Shown here: one piece after another, positions 34,789-42,659 of the stretch
How positions within the stretch are numbered: position 1 is the first letter of the stretch
Layout of the letters: each line of letters starts with the position of its first letter
Source: Planctomycetota bacterium
GTDB lineage: Bacteria > Planctomycetota > UBA1135 > UBA2386
Direction: 5' to 3'
DNA: 64,000 bases
Assembly (NCBI GenBank): GCA_019636245.1
Contig: JAHBXX010000028.1
Span: 1 to 64,000, forward strand
Made by a program: the position numbers and the translations under genes
Notes under the pieces: model-generated
What the model was told of the DNA's origin: nothing
What the model saw: the letters and a program-made list of their open reading frames with translations, nothing else
Database searches by the model: none

Positions 34789-37626
34789 TCACTGCGGGGC
34801 GACGAAACTGGTGATGCGGTTGCTGGTGACGGCGCCGAAGGCGTTGGCCCCGTTCGGCAGGCTGAACGGCTGCATCAGCGCGGCGGCGGTGGCGTGGAAC
34901 TCGAAGCCGGGCGGGAAGCCCGGCGGCAGCCAGAACGTCGTCACGAGGCTCGGTCCGAAGCCGACGGCCGCCACCACGTCGACGAGGTCGTCGACGTGCT
35001 GGAAGCAGCCCGGCATGCCCGCGAACGCGAGCGGATAGCCGTTCGTGATGGCGGTGAGACCGAGGAACGTGGCGCCGAGGTGCACGCCCGTGCCCGGCGC
35101 CGCTTCCGGCGTGTGGTCGATGGTGTAGGTCAGCAGGGTGCCGTCGAGCGGGGTCGACACCGGCGCCGGCGAAGCGGTGAGGGCGAGCGCCGCGACGTTC
35201 GTGGCGCCGAACCGGATCGGCAGGTCGACGCCGAGGTCGATCGGGCCGGTGTCGGCCGACGGCCCCGCCGGCGACCAGCCGATCAGGTGCGGGCCGGAAA
35301 GGGGCTCGTTGCCGGCGTCGGCATCGCCGACCGGCGACAAGGCGGGCCAGCAGAGGCGCACCACCCCGGTCGCCAGTTCGAACTGGAACTGCAGCGTGCC
35401 CGGGTTGGCGACGTCCGCAGGGGCGCTCTCGACCCCGTCCCAGGTCACGCAGAGCGTGCCGTCGATGGTCTCCACGACGATGCTGCCGGAGCCGGGCTCC
35501 TCCGTCGTGAAGTCGTGCCAGCTGTACCAGGCCGCCACCGGCGCCGCGAGCAGGGCCGCGACGTCGGGCAGAGCCGCGGCCGGCGGCGTTCCCTCGGCGG
35601 CGCCGACGATGCCGTTCTCGTGCACGAACAGCGACGACGCGCTGCCGCCGGGATGGGGGAACGGCACCGCCAGCGGCACCTCGGCCATGCCGTCGTCGGC
35701 GAGCGCCAGCGGCGTGGCGCCGGCCGATGGCGGCACGAAGATCGCGCCGCCGAGGTCGACCCGGTAGCCGTCGTCGTTCGGCGTCAGCACGATCGATCGG
35801 CCGCTGCAGGCGGCGCTGGCCGCCGCGGCGGTGGGGAACCACTGGTAGAACGAGTCGCTGATCGTGTAGCAGCCAGCACCGTGGCTCTGGTGCGACGCCT
35901 GTTGCTCGGGCAGGAACGTGCTGGCGAACGCGCCCTGGCTGAGGTTCCAGTAGCTGCCGCTCGGCGTCGTCTCGAGCCGCAGCGCGCGCACCATGTAGGT
36001 CGACGGTCCTTCGAGCGGCGCGGGGTCGACGAAGGACGTGGCGTCGACCGCGAGGGGCGTGAGCCGTGCGAAGGGGCCTGCAGGCGCCTCGGCGCGGTAG
36101 ACGTGGTAGCCGGCGACCGCGTCCGCGGCGGGTTGCCAGTGGACCTGCGCCGACGGCCAGGTGTCGACCACCGTCACGGCGTGCGGCGGCGGCACGACGT
36201 GCTGGCGCAACGTCGGATCGCCGAGCAGGGCCACGTGCACCGACCGGTAGCTGTTGACGGCGATCCCCTGTTCGTTCTGGCTGACGACGGCGGCTGCGGC
36301 GAGCGGCTCGCCGAGGCCCATGCCGTGGAACGACCAGTGCGGCCGCCCGGCCCAGGCGGTCGCCAGCGTCCAGCCGCAGCCGAGCGCCGCGCGCAGGAAG
36401 TTGTCCGTCGTGTTCCAGTCGCCGAAGTAGCTGCCGAACAGCAGCGAGAACACGTTGCGGTTGGTGCGGGTGGCGAAGTCCACGGTCGTGCCGACGCCGG
36501 CCGAACTGGTGTAGCTGCCAGGGCCGCAGGCGTAGGCCCACAGCCAGCCGTCGCCGTCGGCGGCGTCCAGGGTGGTGAAGTAGTCGGCCACGGTCACCTG
36601 GTCGGGACCGACCAGCGTCGGCAGGTTGCGCCAGCCGGACGCCGCCGGGTAGTCCCCGTAGAGGAACCCGAAGTTGTCCTCGAGCACGGCACGCCGCGCG
36701 ACCGTGAAGTGGCCGTGGCGGAAGGCGTGGTTCTTGTCGAGGTACTGCTGCAGCAGCGCCGTCTCGCCGAGCGCGAACGCCGGCAGGTCGGCGAAGTCGA
36801 CCCGGCCGACGCCGAACTCGATCGGGACCGGCACGACGCTCGGATCGAACTTGCCGTCGCCGGGCACGTTCCAGTTCGCGGGGCGGACGGCGCCGGTGCT
36901 GTGCACGAAGCTGTCCGACCACGATCCCTGCCGTTGGCCGTAGTAGGTGTCGGCCGGCCAGGCGCCTCGGTGGTCCGCGTGTCCGTCCGGCATGATGTCG
37001 CCGGAGTAGGGCACCGGCACGTGGCCGAGCAGGAACACCGCCCGGACCGGCCCCTGGTCGGGTTCGGCGGCGGCGACGATCGCCTCGGCGCGGATCAGGC
37101 TGCGCACGCTGGCCGGGGTCTGCGTCGGGGCGACGTCGTGGCGGCGCACCGTCCAGCCATCGCCGACCAGATCGTCGACCAGGCGATCGAGGCGCGGCCC
37201 CAAGGCCGCTGCCTGGCTGTCGTCGACGACGAGCACCACGGTGCCACGATCGTGCACGGGCGGCACCTCGATGCCGGCGGCGAGGAAGCTCTGTCCGTGC
37301 GGAGGGCCGTTCTTGGTGAACCAGTACTCGTAGCGCACGCCGACGGCGACGTTGGCGTCCGTCCACGACGTGGCGCTGCCGCCGCCGGGGATCGTCACTA
37401 GCGGTCCCCAGCCGGTCGTGCCCGCTAGGCGGCGTACGACCTGGTAGCCGCTGGCCGTCGGATCGGGGACCCAGGCACAGTGGATGGCCGGCGGCTCGAC
37501 GGTCACCGTGGCGGTCACCTGCACCGCGGCGGTGCGCGCGTCCTGGGCCGCGGCCGGTGGGGTCGGCCACAGGCCCGCGAGCAGGGACAGCAGGCAGCAG
37601 CGGAACGGGACGTGCATGGGCGGCAT
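34789..37626 (-). CDS. Large secreted protein with Fn3-like modules and a gingipain-like (C25) region
   Basis: 945 residues with a signal peptide (CLLSLLAGLWPTPPAAAQ). An Fn3-like module (VEPPAIHCAWVPDPTASGYQVVRR) is followed at about residues 130-440 by a region resembling clan CD peptidase C25. It has the alternation TVVLVVDDSQ, VRAVFLLGHVPVPYSGD, DGHADHRGAWPADTYYG and WLWAYACGPGSYTSSAG; a His and a Cys stand where the catalytic dyad would be. A second Fn3-like module (HVYRAEAPAGPF) and a long beta-rich tail ending FVAPQ follow. Activity is not assured. It is probably exported to the cell surface or medium. Confidence 0.72.
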   Translation of the reverse strand: MPPMHVPFRCCLLSLLAGLWPTPPAAAQDARTAAVQVTATVTVEPPAIHCAWVPDPTASGYQVVRRLAGTTGWGPLVTIPGGGSATSWTDANVAVGVRYEYWFTKNGPPHGQSFLAAGIEVPPVHDRGTVVLVVDDSQAAALGPRLDRLVDDLVGDGWTVRRHDVAPTQTPASVRSLIRAEAIVAAAEPDQGPVRAVFLLGHVPVPYSGDIMPDGHADHRGAWPADTYYGQRQGSWSDSFVHSTGAVRPANWNVPGDGKFDPSVVPVPIEFGVGRVDFADLPAFALGETALLQQYLDKNHAFRHGHFTVARRAVLEDNFGFLYGDYPAASGWRNLPTLVGPDQVTVADYFTTLDAADGDGWLWAYACGPGSYTSSAGVGTTVDFATRTNRNVFSLLFGSYFGDWNTTDNFLRAALGCGWTLATAWAGRPHWSFHGMGLGEPLAAAAVVSQNEQGIAVNSYRSVHVALLGDPTLRQHVVPPPHAVTVVDTWPSAQVHWQPAADAVAGYHVYRAEAPAGPFARLTPLAVDATSFVDPAPLEGPSTYMVRALRLETTPSGSYWNLSQGAFASTFLPEQQASHQSHGAGCYTISDSFYQWFPTAAAASAACSGRSIVLTPNDDGYRVDLGGAIFVPPSAGATPLALADDGMAEVPLAVPFPHPGGSASSLFVHENGIVGAAEGTPPAAALPDVAALLAAPVAAWYSWHDFTTEEPGSGSIVVETIDGTLCVTWDGVESAPADVANPGTLQFQFELATGVVRLCWPALSPVGDADAGNEPLSGPHLIGWSPAGPSADTGPIDLGVDLPIRFGATNVAALALTASPAPVSTPLDGTLLTYTIDHTPEAAPGTGVHLGATFLGLTAITNGYPLAFAGMPGCFQHVDDLVDVVAAVGFGPSLVTTFWLPPGFPPGFEFHATAAALMQPFSLPNGANAFGAVTSNRITSFVAPQ

Positions 37627-37815
37627 GGGGTGGGAGCAGAAGGGTGAGAGGAATCGTGTGGCGCCACCGCCTTCCCGGCGGTTCCCCCGGTCGGACTCGC
37701 CGACGCAGGATGGAGACCCCGACGTCCGTCGTCAAGCCGTGGCGCGCCGGCGCCGAGCGCGTGCACGGTGCCCACCCGCTGCAGCGAAAGGCTTCGCGCA
37801 GGCCGTGCCCCGCCT

Positions 37816-37821
37816 TACGAT
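37816..37821 (+). promoter_or_regulatory. -10-like TACGAT before pssA
   Basis: It lies 12 bases before ATG 37834, a longer spacing than most of the set. No clear -35. Confidence 0.35.
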
Positions 37822-37833
37822 GCCCGGCTGCGC

Positions 37834-38772
37834 ATGAGCACGCCCCGCCTCGACGACCTCCCCGCGGCCCGCCGCCGCCGCGGCCTGCGGCGGCTCAAGG
37901 ACGTGCCGGTGCTGCCGAGCCTCGTCACGCTCGGCAACCTGTTCTTCGGCTTCCTGGCCATCTCCAAGGTCGCCGACGCCCTGCGGCTGGCGCATCCGGG
38001 TGCGTCGTTCGCGGCGGTGGTCGGCCTGTTCGAGACGGCGGCGATCCTGGTGTTCGTCGCGATGGTGTTCGATGCGCTCGACGGGCGCGTCGCGCGCATG
38101 ACCGGCCAGACGACGCCGTTCGGCGCCCAGCTCGACAGCCTCGCCGACATGGTGACGTTCGGCGTGACGCCGGCCTTCCTCGGCAAGGTGCTCGTCGACT
38201 GGCATGCGCAGATCGACGAGAACAGGCTGTTGCCGCTGCACCCGAAGCTGTTCTACGCCGCGGCCGTCGTCTACGTGCTGTGCGCGGCGCTGCGCCTGGC
38301 CCGCTTCAACGTCGAGACCGGCGCCGACGAGGAGGACCACCGCGAGTTCAAGGGCCTGCCGTCGCCGGCGGCCGCCGCGGTGGTGTGCTCGCTGATCGCC
38401 CTGTTCTGCGCCGGCAACAGCACGGGGACCGATCTGCGCAAGCACCTGCTCGGCGACGCGGCGCTGGACAAGATCGTCGTCGCGATGCCCGGGGTGCTGG
38501 CCCTGCTCGGGCTGCTGATGGTGAGCCGGGTGCCGTACCCGCACGCCGTCAGCGCGATCGTGCGCGGCCGGCACAGCATGCCCTTCCTGGCGGCGCTCGT
38601 GGTGCTGATCGTGCTGGCGGCCGTCGAGTGGCAGGTCGCGCTGGTCGCCTGCACGCTCGGCTACGTCGTCTGGGGGCTGCTGCTCGGCCTCTACCGGCTG
38701 GTGACCAGGCACCGGGACGAAGACGAGTTCGACGACGAACTGCCGCCGCGCGTCGATCCGAGCCGCAACTGA
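37834..38772 (+). CDS. pssA: CDP-diacylglycerol-serine O-phosphatidyltransferase
   Basis: 312 residues, an integral membrane CDP-alcohol phosphotransferase. The signature DALDGRVARMTGQTTPFGAQLDSLADMVTFG at about residues 86-116 has the D-x2-D-G-x2-A-R-x8-G-x3-D-x3-D spacing of the family. At least six transmembrane helices follow or precede it. It makes phosphatidylserine, the precursor of phosphatidylethanolamine; no decarboxylase gene is in this window. It is first gene of a group followed at 14 bases by the FolK-PanC fusion. Confidence 0.9.
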   Translation: MSTPRLDDLPAARRRRGLRRLKDVPVLPSLVTLGNLFFGFLAISKVADALRLAHPGASFAAVVGLFETAAILVFVAMVFDALDGRVARMTGQTTPFGAQLDSLADMVTFGVTPAFLGKVLVDWHAQIDENRLLPLHPKLFYAAAVVYVLCAALRLARFNVETGADEEDHREFKGLPSPAAAAVVCSLIALFCAGNSTGTDLRKHLLGDAALDKIVVAMPGVLALLGLLMVSRVPYPHAVSAIVRGRHSMPFLAALVVLIVLAAVEWQVALVACTLGYVVWGLLLGLYRLVTRHRDEDEFDDELPPRVDPSRN

Positions 38773-38786
38773 CCGCTGCATCGACC

Positions 38787-40100
38787 GTGCGCGAGACCCT
38801 CGTCTACATCGGCCTCGGCAGCAACGAGGGCGACCGTCGGGCGCAGCTCGACCGCGCCGTCGTCCGGCTCGGCGGCGTGCCCGGCGTGCGCGTGCTGCGG
38901 GCCTCGACCTGGCACGAGAACGCGTTCGTCGGCGACGGGCCGCCGCAGGGTGCGTTCCTCAACGGCGTCGCCGAACTGCGCACGACGCTGCCGCCGCACG
39001 CGCTGCTCGGGGTGCTGAAGGCGATCGAAGCCGAGGCGGGACGCAGCCTGCCGGCCCCTCGCCATCACCCGCGGCCCCTCGATCTCGACCTCCTGCTCTA
39101 CGGCGACGCGACGATCGACACGCGCGACCTGCGGGTGCCGCATCCGCGCTGGCACGAGCGGGCGTTCGTGATCGAGCCGCTGCGGGAACTCGGCTTGGCG
39201 ATCGACGCGTTGCCGCGCTGGCCGCGACCGCCGGCGATCGAGGTCGCGGCCGGGTTCGCCGCGCTCTGCTCGACGTGGCACGCGGGCGGCGCCGTGGTCG
39301 GGCTGGTGCCGACGATGGGCGCGTTGCACGCCGGCCACACGAGCCTGCTGCACCGCGCCCGCAGCGAGTGCGATCGCGTCGCCGCGACCATCTTCGTCAA
39401 TCCGCTGCAGTTCGGGCCCGGCGAGGACTTCGCCGCCTACCCGCGCGACCTCGCCCGCGACCTGCAGCTGTGCGCCGACGCCGGCGTGGATGCGGTGTTC
39501 ACGCCGGCGGTGGCGGCGATGTACGAACCGGACTTCTGCAGCCACGTCGGCGTGGGCGCGGCCGCGGAGGGAATGGAGGGCGGCCTGCGGCCGGGGCACT
39601 TCGCCGGCGTGGCCACCGTGGTCGCGCGGCTGCTCGCCCTCGCCCGGCCGCAGCGGGCCTACTTCGGCGAGAAGGACGCCCAGCAGCTCGCGGTGATCCG
39701 CCGCCTGGTGCGCGACCTCGGCTTCCCGACCGCCGTGGTGCCGTGCCCGATCGTGCGCGAACCCGACGGGCTGGCGATGTCGAGCCGCAACGTCTACCTG
39801 GACGCGGCGGATCGATCGGCCAGCACGGTGCTGTTCCGGGCCCTGTCGAGCGCGCGGCACGCGTTCGCCCGCGGCGAACGCGACCGCGAGGCGTTGGTGC
39901 AGCGGGTGCGCGCGGTGGTGGCGACCGAGCCGCGGGCGGCGCTCGATTACGTCGAGCTGCGGCGCGAAATCGACCTGCAGCCGCTGCCGCCGGGCCCGGT
40001 CGACGGGGGGCGACTGCTCGTCGCGGCGCGGTTCCTGGGCGGGGCGCGGCCGGTGCGGTTGCTCGACAACCTGTCGCTCACGGATCCCGCGCAGCCATGA
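38787..40100 (+). CDS. folK-panC: FolK-PanC fusion: HPPK (folate) joined to pantothenate synthetase (CoA)
   Basis: 437 residues in one uninterrupted frame. Residues 1-150 are 6-hydroxymethyl-7,8-dihydropterin pyrophosphokinase: YIGLGSNEGDRRAQL, HPRPLDLDLLLYGD and RAFVIEPLREL. Residues from about 150 are pantothenate synthetase: GLVPTMGALHAGHTSLLHRA (HxGH motif near 176-183), NPLQFGPGEDFAAYPRDL, FGEKDAQQL, MSSRNVYL. Both active sites look intact and the linker is only about 10 residues (WPRPPAIEV). GTG 38787 opens it 14 bases after pssA, and ispE begins in its stop (ATGA). The only biochemical link of the two activities is that both need ATP; pterin and pantoate pathways meet in C1 metabolism through the folate-dependent PanB step. 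Confidence 0.92.
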   Translation: MRETLVYIGLGSNEGDRRAQLDRAVVRLGGVPGVRVLRASTWHENAFVGDGPPQGAFLNGVAELRTTLPPHALLGVLKAIEAEAGRSLPAPRHHPRPLDLDLLLYGDATIDTRDLRVPHPRWHERAFVIEPLRELGLAIDALPRWPRPPAIEVAAGFAALCSTWHAGGAVVGLVPTMGALHAGHTSLLHRARSECDRVAATIFVNPLQFGPGEDFAAYPRDLARDLQLCADAGVDAVFTPAVAAMYEPDFCSHVGVGAAAEGMEGGLRPGHFAGVATVVARLLALARPQRAYFGEKDAQQLAVIRRLVRDLGFPTAVVPCPIVREPDGLAMSSRNVYLDAADRSASTVLFRALSSARHAFARGERDREALVQRVRAVVATEPRAALDYVELRREIDLQPLPPGPVDGGRLLVAARFLGGARPVRLLDNLSLTDPAQP

Positions 40101-41086
40101 CGACCGACGAGGGCCTGTGGTTGCCCGCGCGCGCCAAGCTGAACCTGGTGCTGCGCGTGGTCGGCCGGCGGGCCGATGGCTACCACCTGCTCGAGACGTT
40201 GTTCCACGCCATCGACCTGCACGACGACGTGTGGCTCGGCCGCGGCGCGCCGGGCATCCGGTTGCAGGTGACCGCCGACGACGAGCGCCTCGCCGTGCCG
40301 GCCGGCGACGACAACCTGGTCGTGCGCGCGCTGCGGCAGCTCGCCGCGGCCGTGGGCGTCGAGCCGGCGTTCGCGGTCCGGCTGCACAAGCGCATTCCGC
40401 ACGGGGCGGGCCTGGGCGGCGGCAGCAGCGATGCCGCCGCGGCGCTGCGGCTCGGCCGGGAGCTGCTGGGCGCGCCGGCGGGCGCCGCCGACCTCGCCCG
40501 CCTCGCCGCGGGCCTCGGCGCCGACGTGCCGTTCTTCCTGCGCGGGGGCAGCCAGTGGGGTCGTGGCATCGGCGACGAGCTGGCGGCGGCCCACGTCGCG
40601 CCGCGGCACTTCGTGCTGGTGGTGCCGCCGTTCGGCTGCCCCACGGCCGAGGTGTACAAAAACCATGCAGCGCACTGGCAGAGCGGTCGGCCGCAAGTTA
40701 GCGTGCCCTCCGTAACGGGCCCAGACACCAGGGATTCCGCCGTGCACGCAGGGTTCTGCAACGATCTGGAGGCGGCCGCCGAGCGGGTTCGACCCGAACT
40801 GGCGGCGTTGCGCGCCGAGATCGAACGGCGCGGCGGCCACGGGGTGCGCATGACGGGCAGCGGTTCGGCGCTGTTCCTGGCCTTCGAGGAGGCCGGGGCG
40901 GCGGCGGCCTGCGCGGCCCGGCTGCGCCCCCTGACGGCGCAAGGGGTGCGTCTGCTGCACGCGCGCAGCGTGGATGGGCTCGATCCGGTGCGCCGCGCGC
41001 CCGCGCCTTCCGGGCCGGGCGGCGGGCAACGGCGACCAACGACGGCCGACGACGGTGGTCCCGATCGATCGGACAGGGCGGGGTGA
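40097..41086 (+). CDS. ispE: 4-diphosphocytidyl-2-C-methyl-D-erythritol kinase IspE
   Basis: 329 residues. The GHMP kinase motifs are PARAKLNLVLRVVGRRADGYH (start), RIPHGAGLGGGSSDAAAAL (ATP loop) and VRMTGSGSALFLAF (third motif). It phosphorylates CDP-ME in the MEP isoprenoid route; dxr of the same route is at 53 kb. About 30 residues between CPTAEVYKNH and CNDLEAAAE (40655-40745) are longer and less GC-rich than usual, and 30 extra Gly/Arg/Asp-rich residues follow the domain. ATG 40097 overlaps the FolK-PanC stop. Confidence 0.92.
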   Translation: MTTDEGLWLPARAKLNLVLRVVGRRADGYHLLETLFHAIDLHDDVWLGRGAPGIRLQVTADDERLAVPAGDDNLVVRALRQLAAAVGVEPAFAVRLHKRIPHGAGLGGGSSDAAAALRLGRELLGAPAGAADLARLAAGLGADVPFFLRGGSQWGRGIGDELAAAHVAPRHFVLVVPPFGCPTAEVYKNHAAHWQSGRPQVSVPSVTGPDTRDSAVHAGFCNDLEAAAERVRPELAALRAEIERRGGHGVRMTGSGSALFLAFEEAGAAAACAARLRPLTAQGVRLLHARSVDGLDPVRRAPAPSGPGGGQRRPTTADDGGPDRSDRAG

Positions 41087-41126
41087 TGCGGCACCGCGGG
41101 TGCACAGAGTCCACTGGGAGGTGGCG

Positions 41127-41708
41127 ATGCAGGGCGAGCGAGGCGACAACCACGTTCCGGCGCAGTTCCAGATCACCGAGGTGAGGGTCAAGCTCACCGA
41201 GGACCCGCGCAACAAGCTGCGGGCCTATTGCAGCGTCACGATCGGCGATGCCTTCGTGGTGCGCGACCTGAAGATCATCGACGGCAGCAAGGGACCGTTC
41301 GTGGCGATGCCGAGCCGCAAGCTCGCCGACCACTGCCCGAAGTGCCACCACAAGAACCACCTGCGCGCCGGCTACTGCAACCAGTGCGGCCTGCGGCTGG
41401 ATCCGGAGCGGGCGCCGAAGGACCAGCGCGGTCGCGCCCGCCTGCACGCCGACCTCGCGCATCCGATCAACAGCCAGACGCGCATCGAACTGCACAAGGC
41501 GGTGGTGCGCGCCTATGCGGAAGAGGTCGAGGCCGCCAAGGCCGCCGGTTCGGACTACCGGCCGAAGAGCTTCGACGACTTCGACGTGCTCAGCGACATG
41601 ATCGACGACGACTACCTCGAGGAACTCGAGCGGCGGCAGGAGGAGCGCGAACGGCGGCGCCAGCAGCAGGCGCCGCGCGCCGATGGCGGGCTGATGGCGG
41701 GCGGTTGA
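41127..41708 (+). CDS. spoVG: SpoVG-family RNA/DNA-binding regulator with embedded zinc ribbon
   Basis: 193 residues. The SpoVG core is clear: ITEVRVKLTEDPRNKLRAYC at the start, FVVRDLKIIDGSKGPFVAMPSRK, then DLAHPINSQTR and VVRAYAEEVEAA. Between PSRK and AHPINS, where Bacillus SpoVG has a loop of a few residues, lies CPKCHHKNHLRAGYCNQCG, a four-cysteine zinc ribbon (about residues 75-93). A 60-residue acidic tail follows. ATG 41127 is preceded by GGGAGG. SpoVG binds nucleic acid and controls septation and gene expression in Firmicutes. The order ispE-spoVG matches the Bacillus neighbourhood loosely. Confidence 0.88.
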   Translation: MQGERGDNHVPAQFQITEVRVKLTEDPRNKLRAYCSVTIGDAFVVRDLKIIDGSKGPFVAMPSRKLADHCPKCHHKNHLRAGYCNQCGLRLDPERAPKDQRGRARLHADLAHPINSQTRIELHKAVVRAYAEEVEAAKAAGSDYRPKSFDDFDVLSDMIDDDYLEELERRQEERERRRQQQAPRADGGLMAGG

Positions 41709-41758
41709 CGGCCAGCCGCCGACGGCGCGGAAACCGCTGGTTTCCCTCGCCAGGGGCC

Positions 41759-41764
41759 TAAGAT
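41759..41764 (+). promoter_or_regulatory. -10-like TAAGAT, 8 bases before the DUF2520-like gene start
   Basis: TAAGAT lies 8 bases before GTG 41773 and separates this gene from the spoVG group. There is no clear -35. Confidence 0.5.
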
Positions 41765-41772
41765 CGCTGCCG

Positions 41773-42657
41773 GTGTCGCTTCGCCTCGTCATCGTCGGTC
41801 CCGGGCGCGTCGGCGCCGCCATGGCGCGGCGGTTCGTGCAGGCCGGTGTCGACGTGGTCGGCCTCGTCGGCCGCGATCCCGAACGCACCGCGGCAGCGGT
41901 GCGCTGGAGCGGCGCGCGACGGGCGGCCACCTGGGCGGACCTGCCGCCGGCGCACGTGGTGGTGTTCGCGGTCGGCGATCCGGACCTGCCCGCGGCGGTG
42001 GCGGCGGCGGTCGCGCACGGCGCCGCCCGACGCTGCGCGCTCTGGCTGCACACCAGCGGCCGTCACGGGCTCGAAGTGCTCGCGCCGGCGGCGGTGCACG
42101 GCATCCGCCGCGGCGCGCTGCATCCGCTGCTGCCGTTCGCCGATGCGGCGGCCGGAGCCCAGGCGATGGCCGGGGCGCCGGCGGTGTGCGAAGGCGACGC
42201 CAGGAGCCTGCGGCTGCTGCGCCGCCTGTGCGACCGGCTCGGCATGGTGCCGATCGTGCCGACGCGCCTCGATCGCGGCCGCTACCACGCGGCCTGCGCG
42301 CTGGCTGCCAACGGCACCACGGCGTTGCGCGCGCTCGTCGACGCCGCCTTCACCGCCGCCGGCGGCCTCGCGCCCGACGAGCGGCGCGTCGGCGCCGACG
42401 CGCTGATGGCCGCGGCGCTGGCCGCGTGCAGCGAACGCGGCGCCGGGCCGGCGCTGTCGGGACCCGTGCGGCGCGGCGATGCGGCGACGGTGGCGCTGCA
42501 CGTCGCGGCGTTGGCGGCGGCGTCGCCGCGCGCGGCGGCGGCCTACCGCGTGCTGATGCAGGAGGCGCTGGCGTTGGCCGAGGGCCAGGGACTCGGCGCT
42601 GCGCTGGCGGCCGCCGTGCGCGAAGCGCTGGCGGCGACCGGGGAGGCCGGCGGCTGA
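41773..42657 (+). CDS. Rossmann-fold protein with DUF2520 domain
   Basis: 294 residues. RLVIVGPGRVGAAMARRFVQAGVDVVGLV is an NAD(P)-binding start, VVFAVGDPDLPAAVAAAVAHGAARRCALWLHTSG follows, and a helical C-terminal half contains YHAACALAANGTTALRALVDAAF. This is the two-domain layout of the Rossmann-like plus DUF2520 family, whose members resemble ketopantoate and 6-phosphogluconate-type dehydrogenases but have no agreed reaction. It starts at GTG 41773. The downstream aroDE begins 3 bases after its stop, so the two share a transcript. Confidence 0.8.
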   Translation: MSLRLVIVGPGRVGAAMARRFVQAGVDVVGLVGRDPERTAAAVRWSGARRAATWADLPPAHVVVFAVGDPDLPAAVAAAVAHGAARRCALWLHTSGRHGLEVLAPAAVHGIRRGALHPLLPFADAAAGAQAMAGAPAVCEGDARSLRLLRRLCDRLGMVPIVPTRLDRGRYHAACALAANGTTALRALVDAAFTAAGGLAPDERRVGADALMAAALAACSERGAGPALSGPVRRGDAATVALHVAALAAASPRAAAAYRVLMQEALALAEGQGLGAALAAAVREALAATGEAGG

Positions 42658-42659
42658 CG

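Noticed and set aside
32884..37401. A 1505-codon open frame on the plus strand opposite the oxidoreductase, rsmE and the 945-residue gene
   Set aside because: It is antisense to three genes with recognisable domains, encodes Arg/Gly/Ala/Val-rich sequence with no motif, and long empty frames are expected at this GC content.
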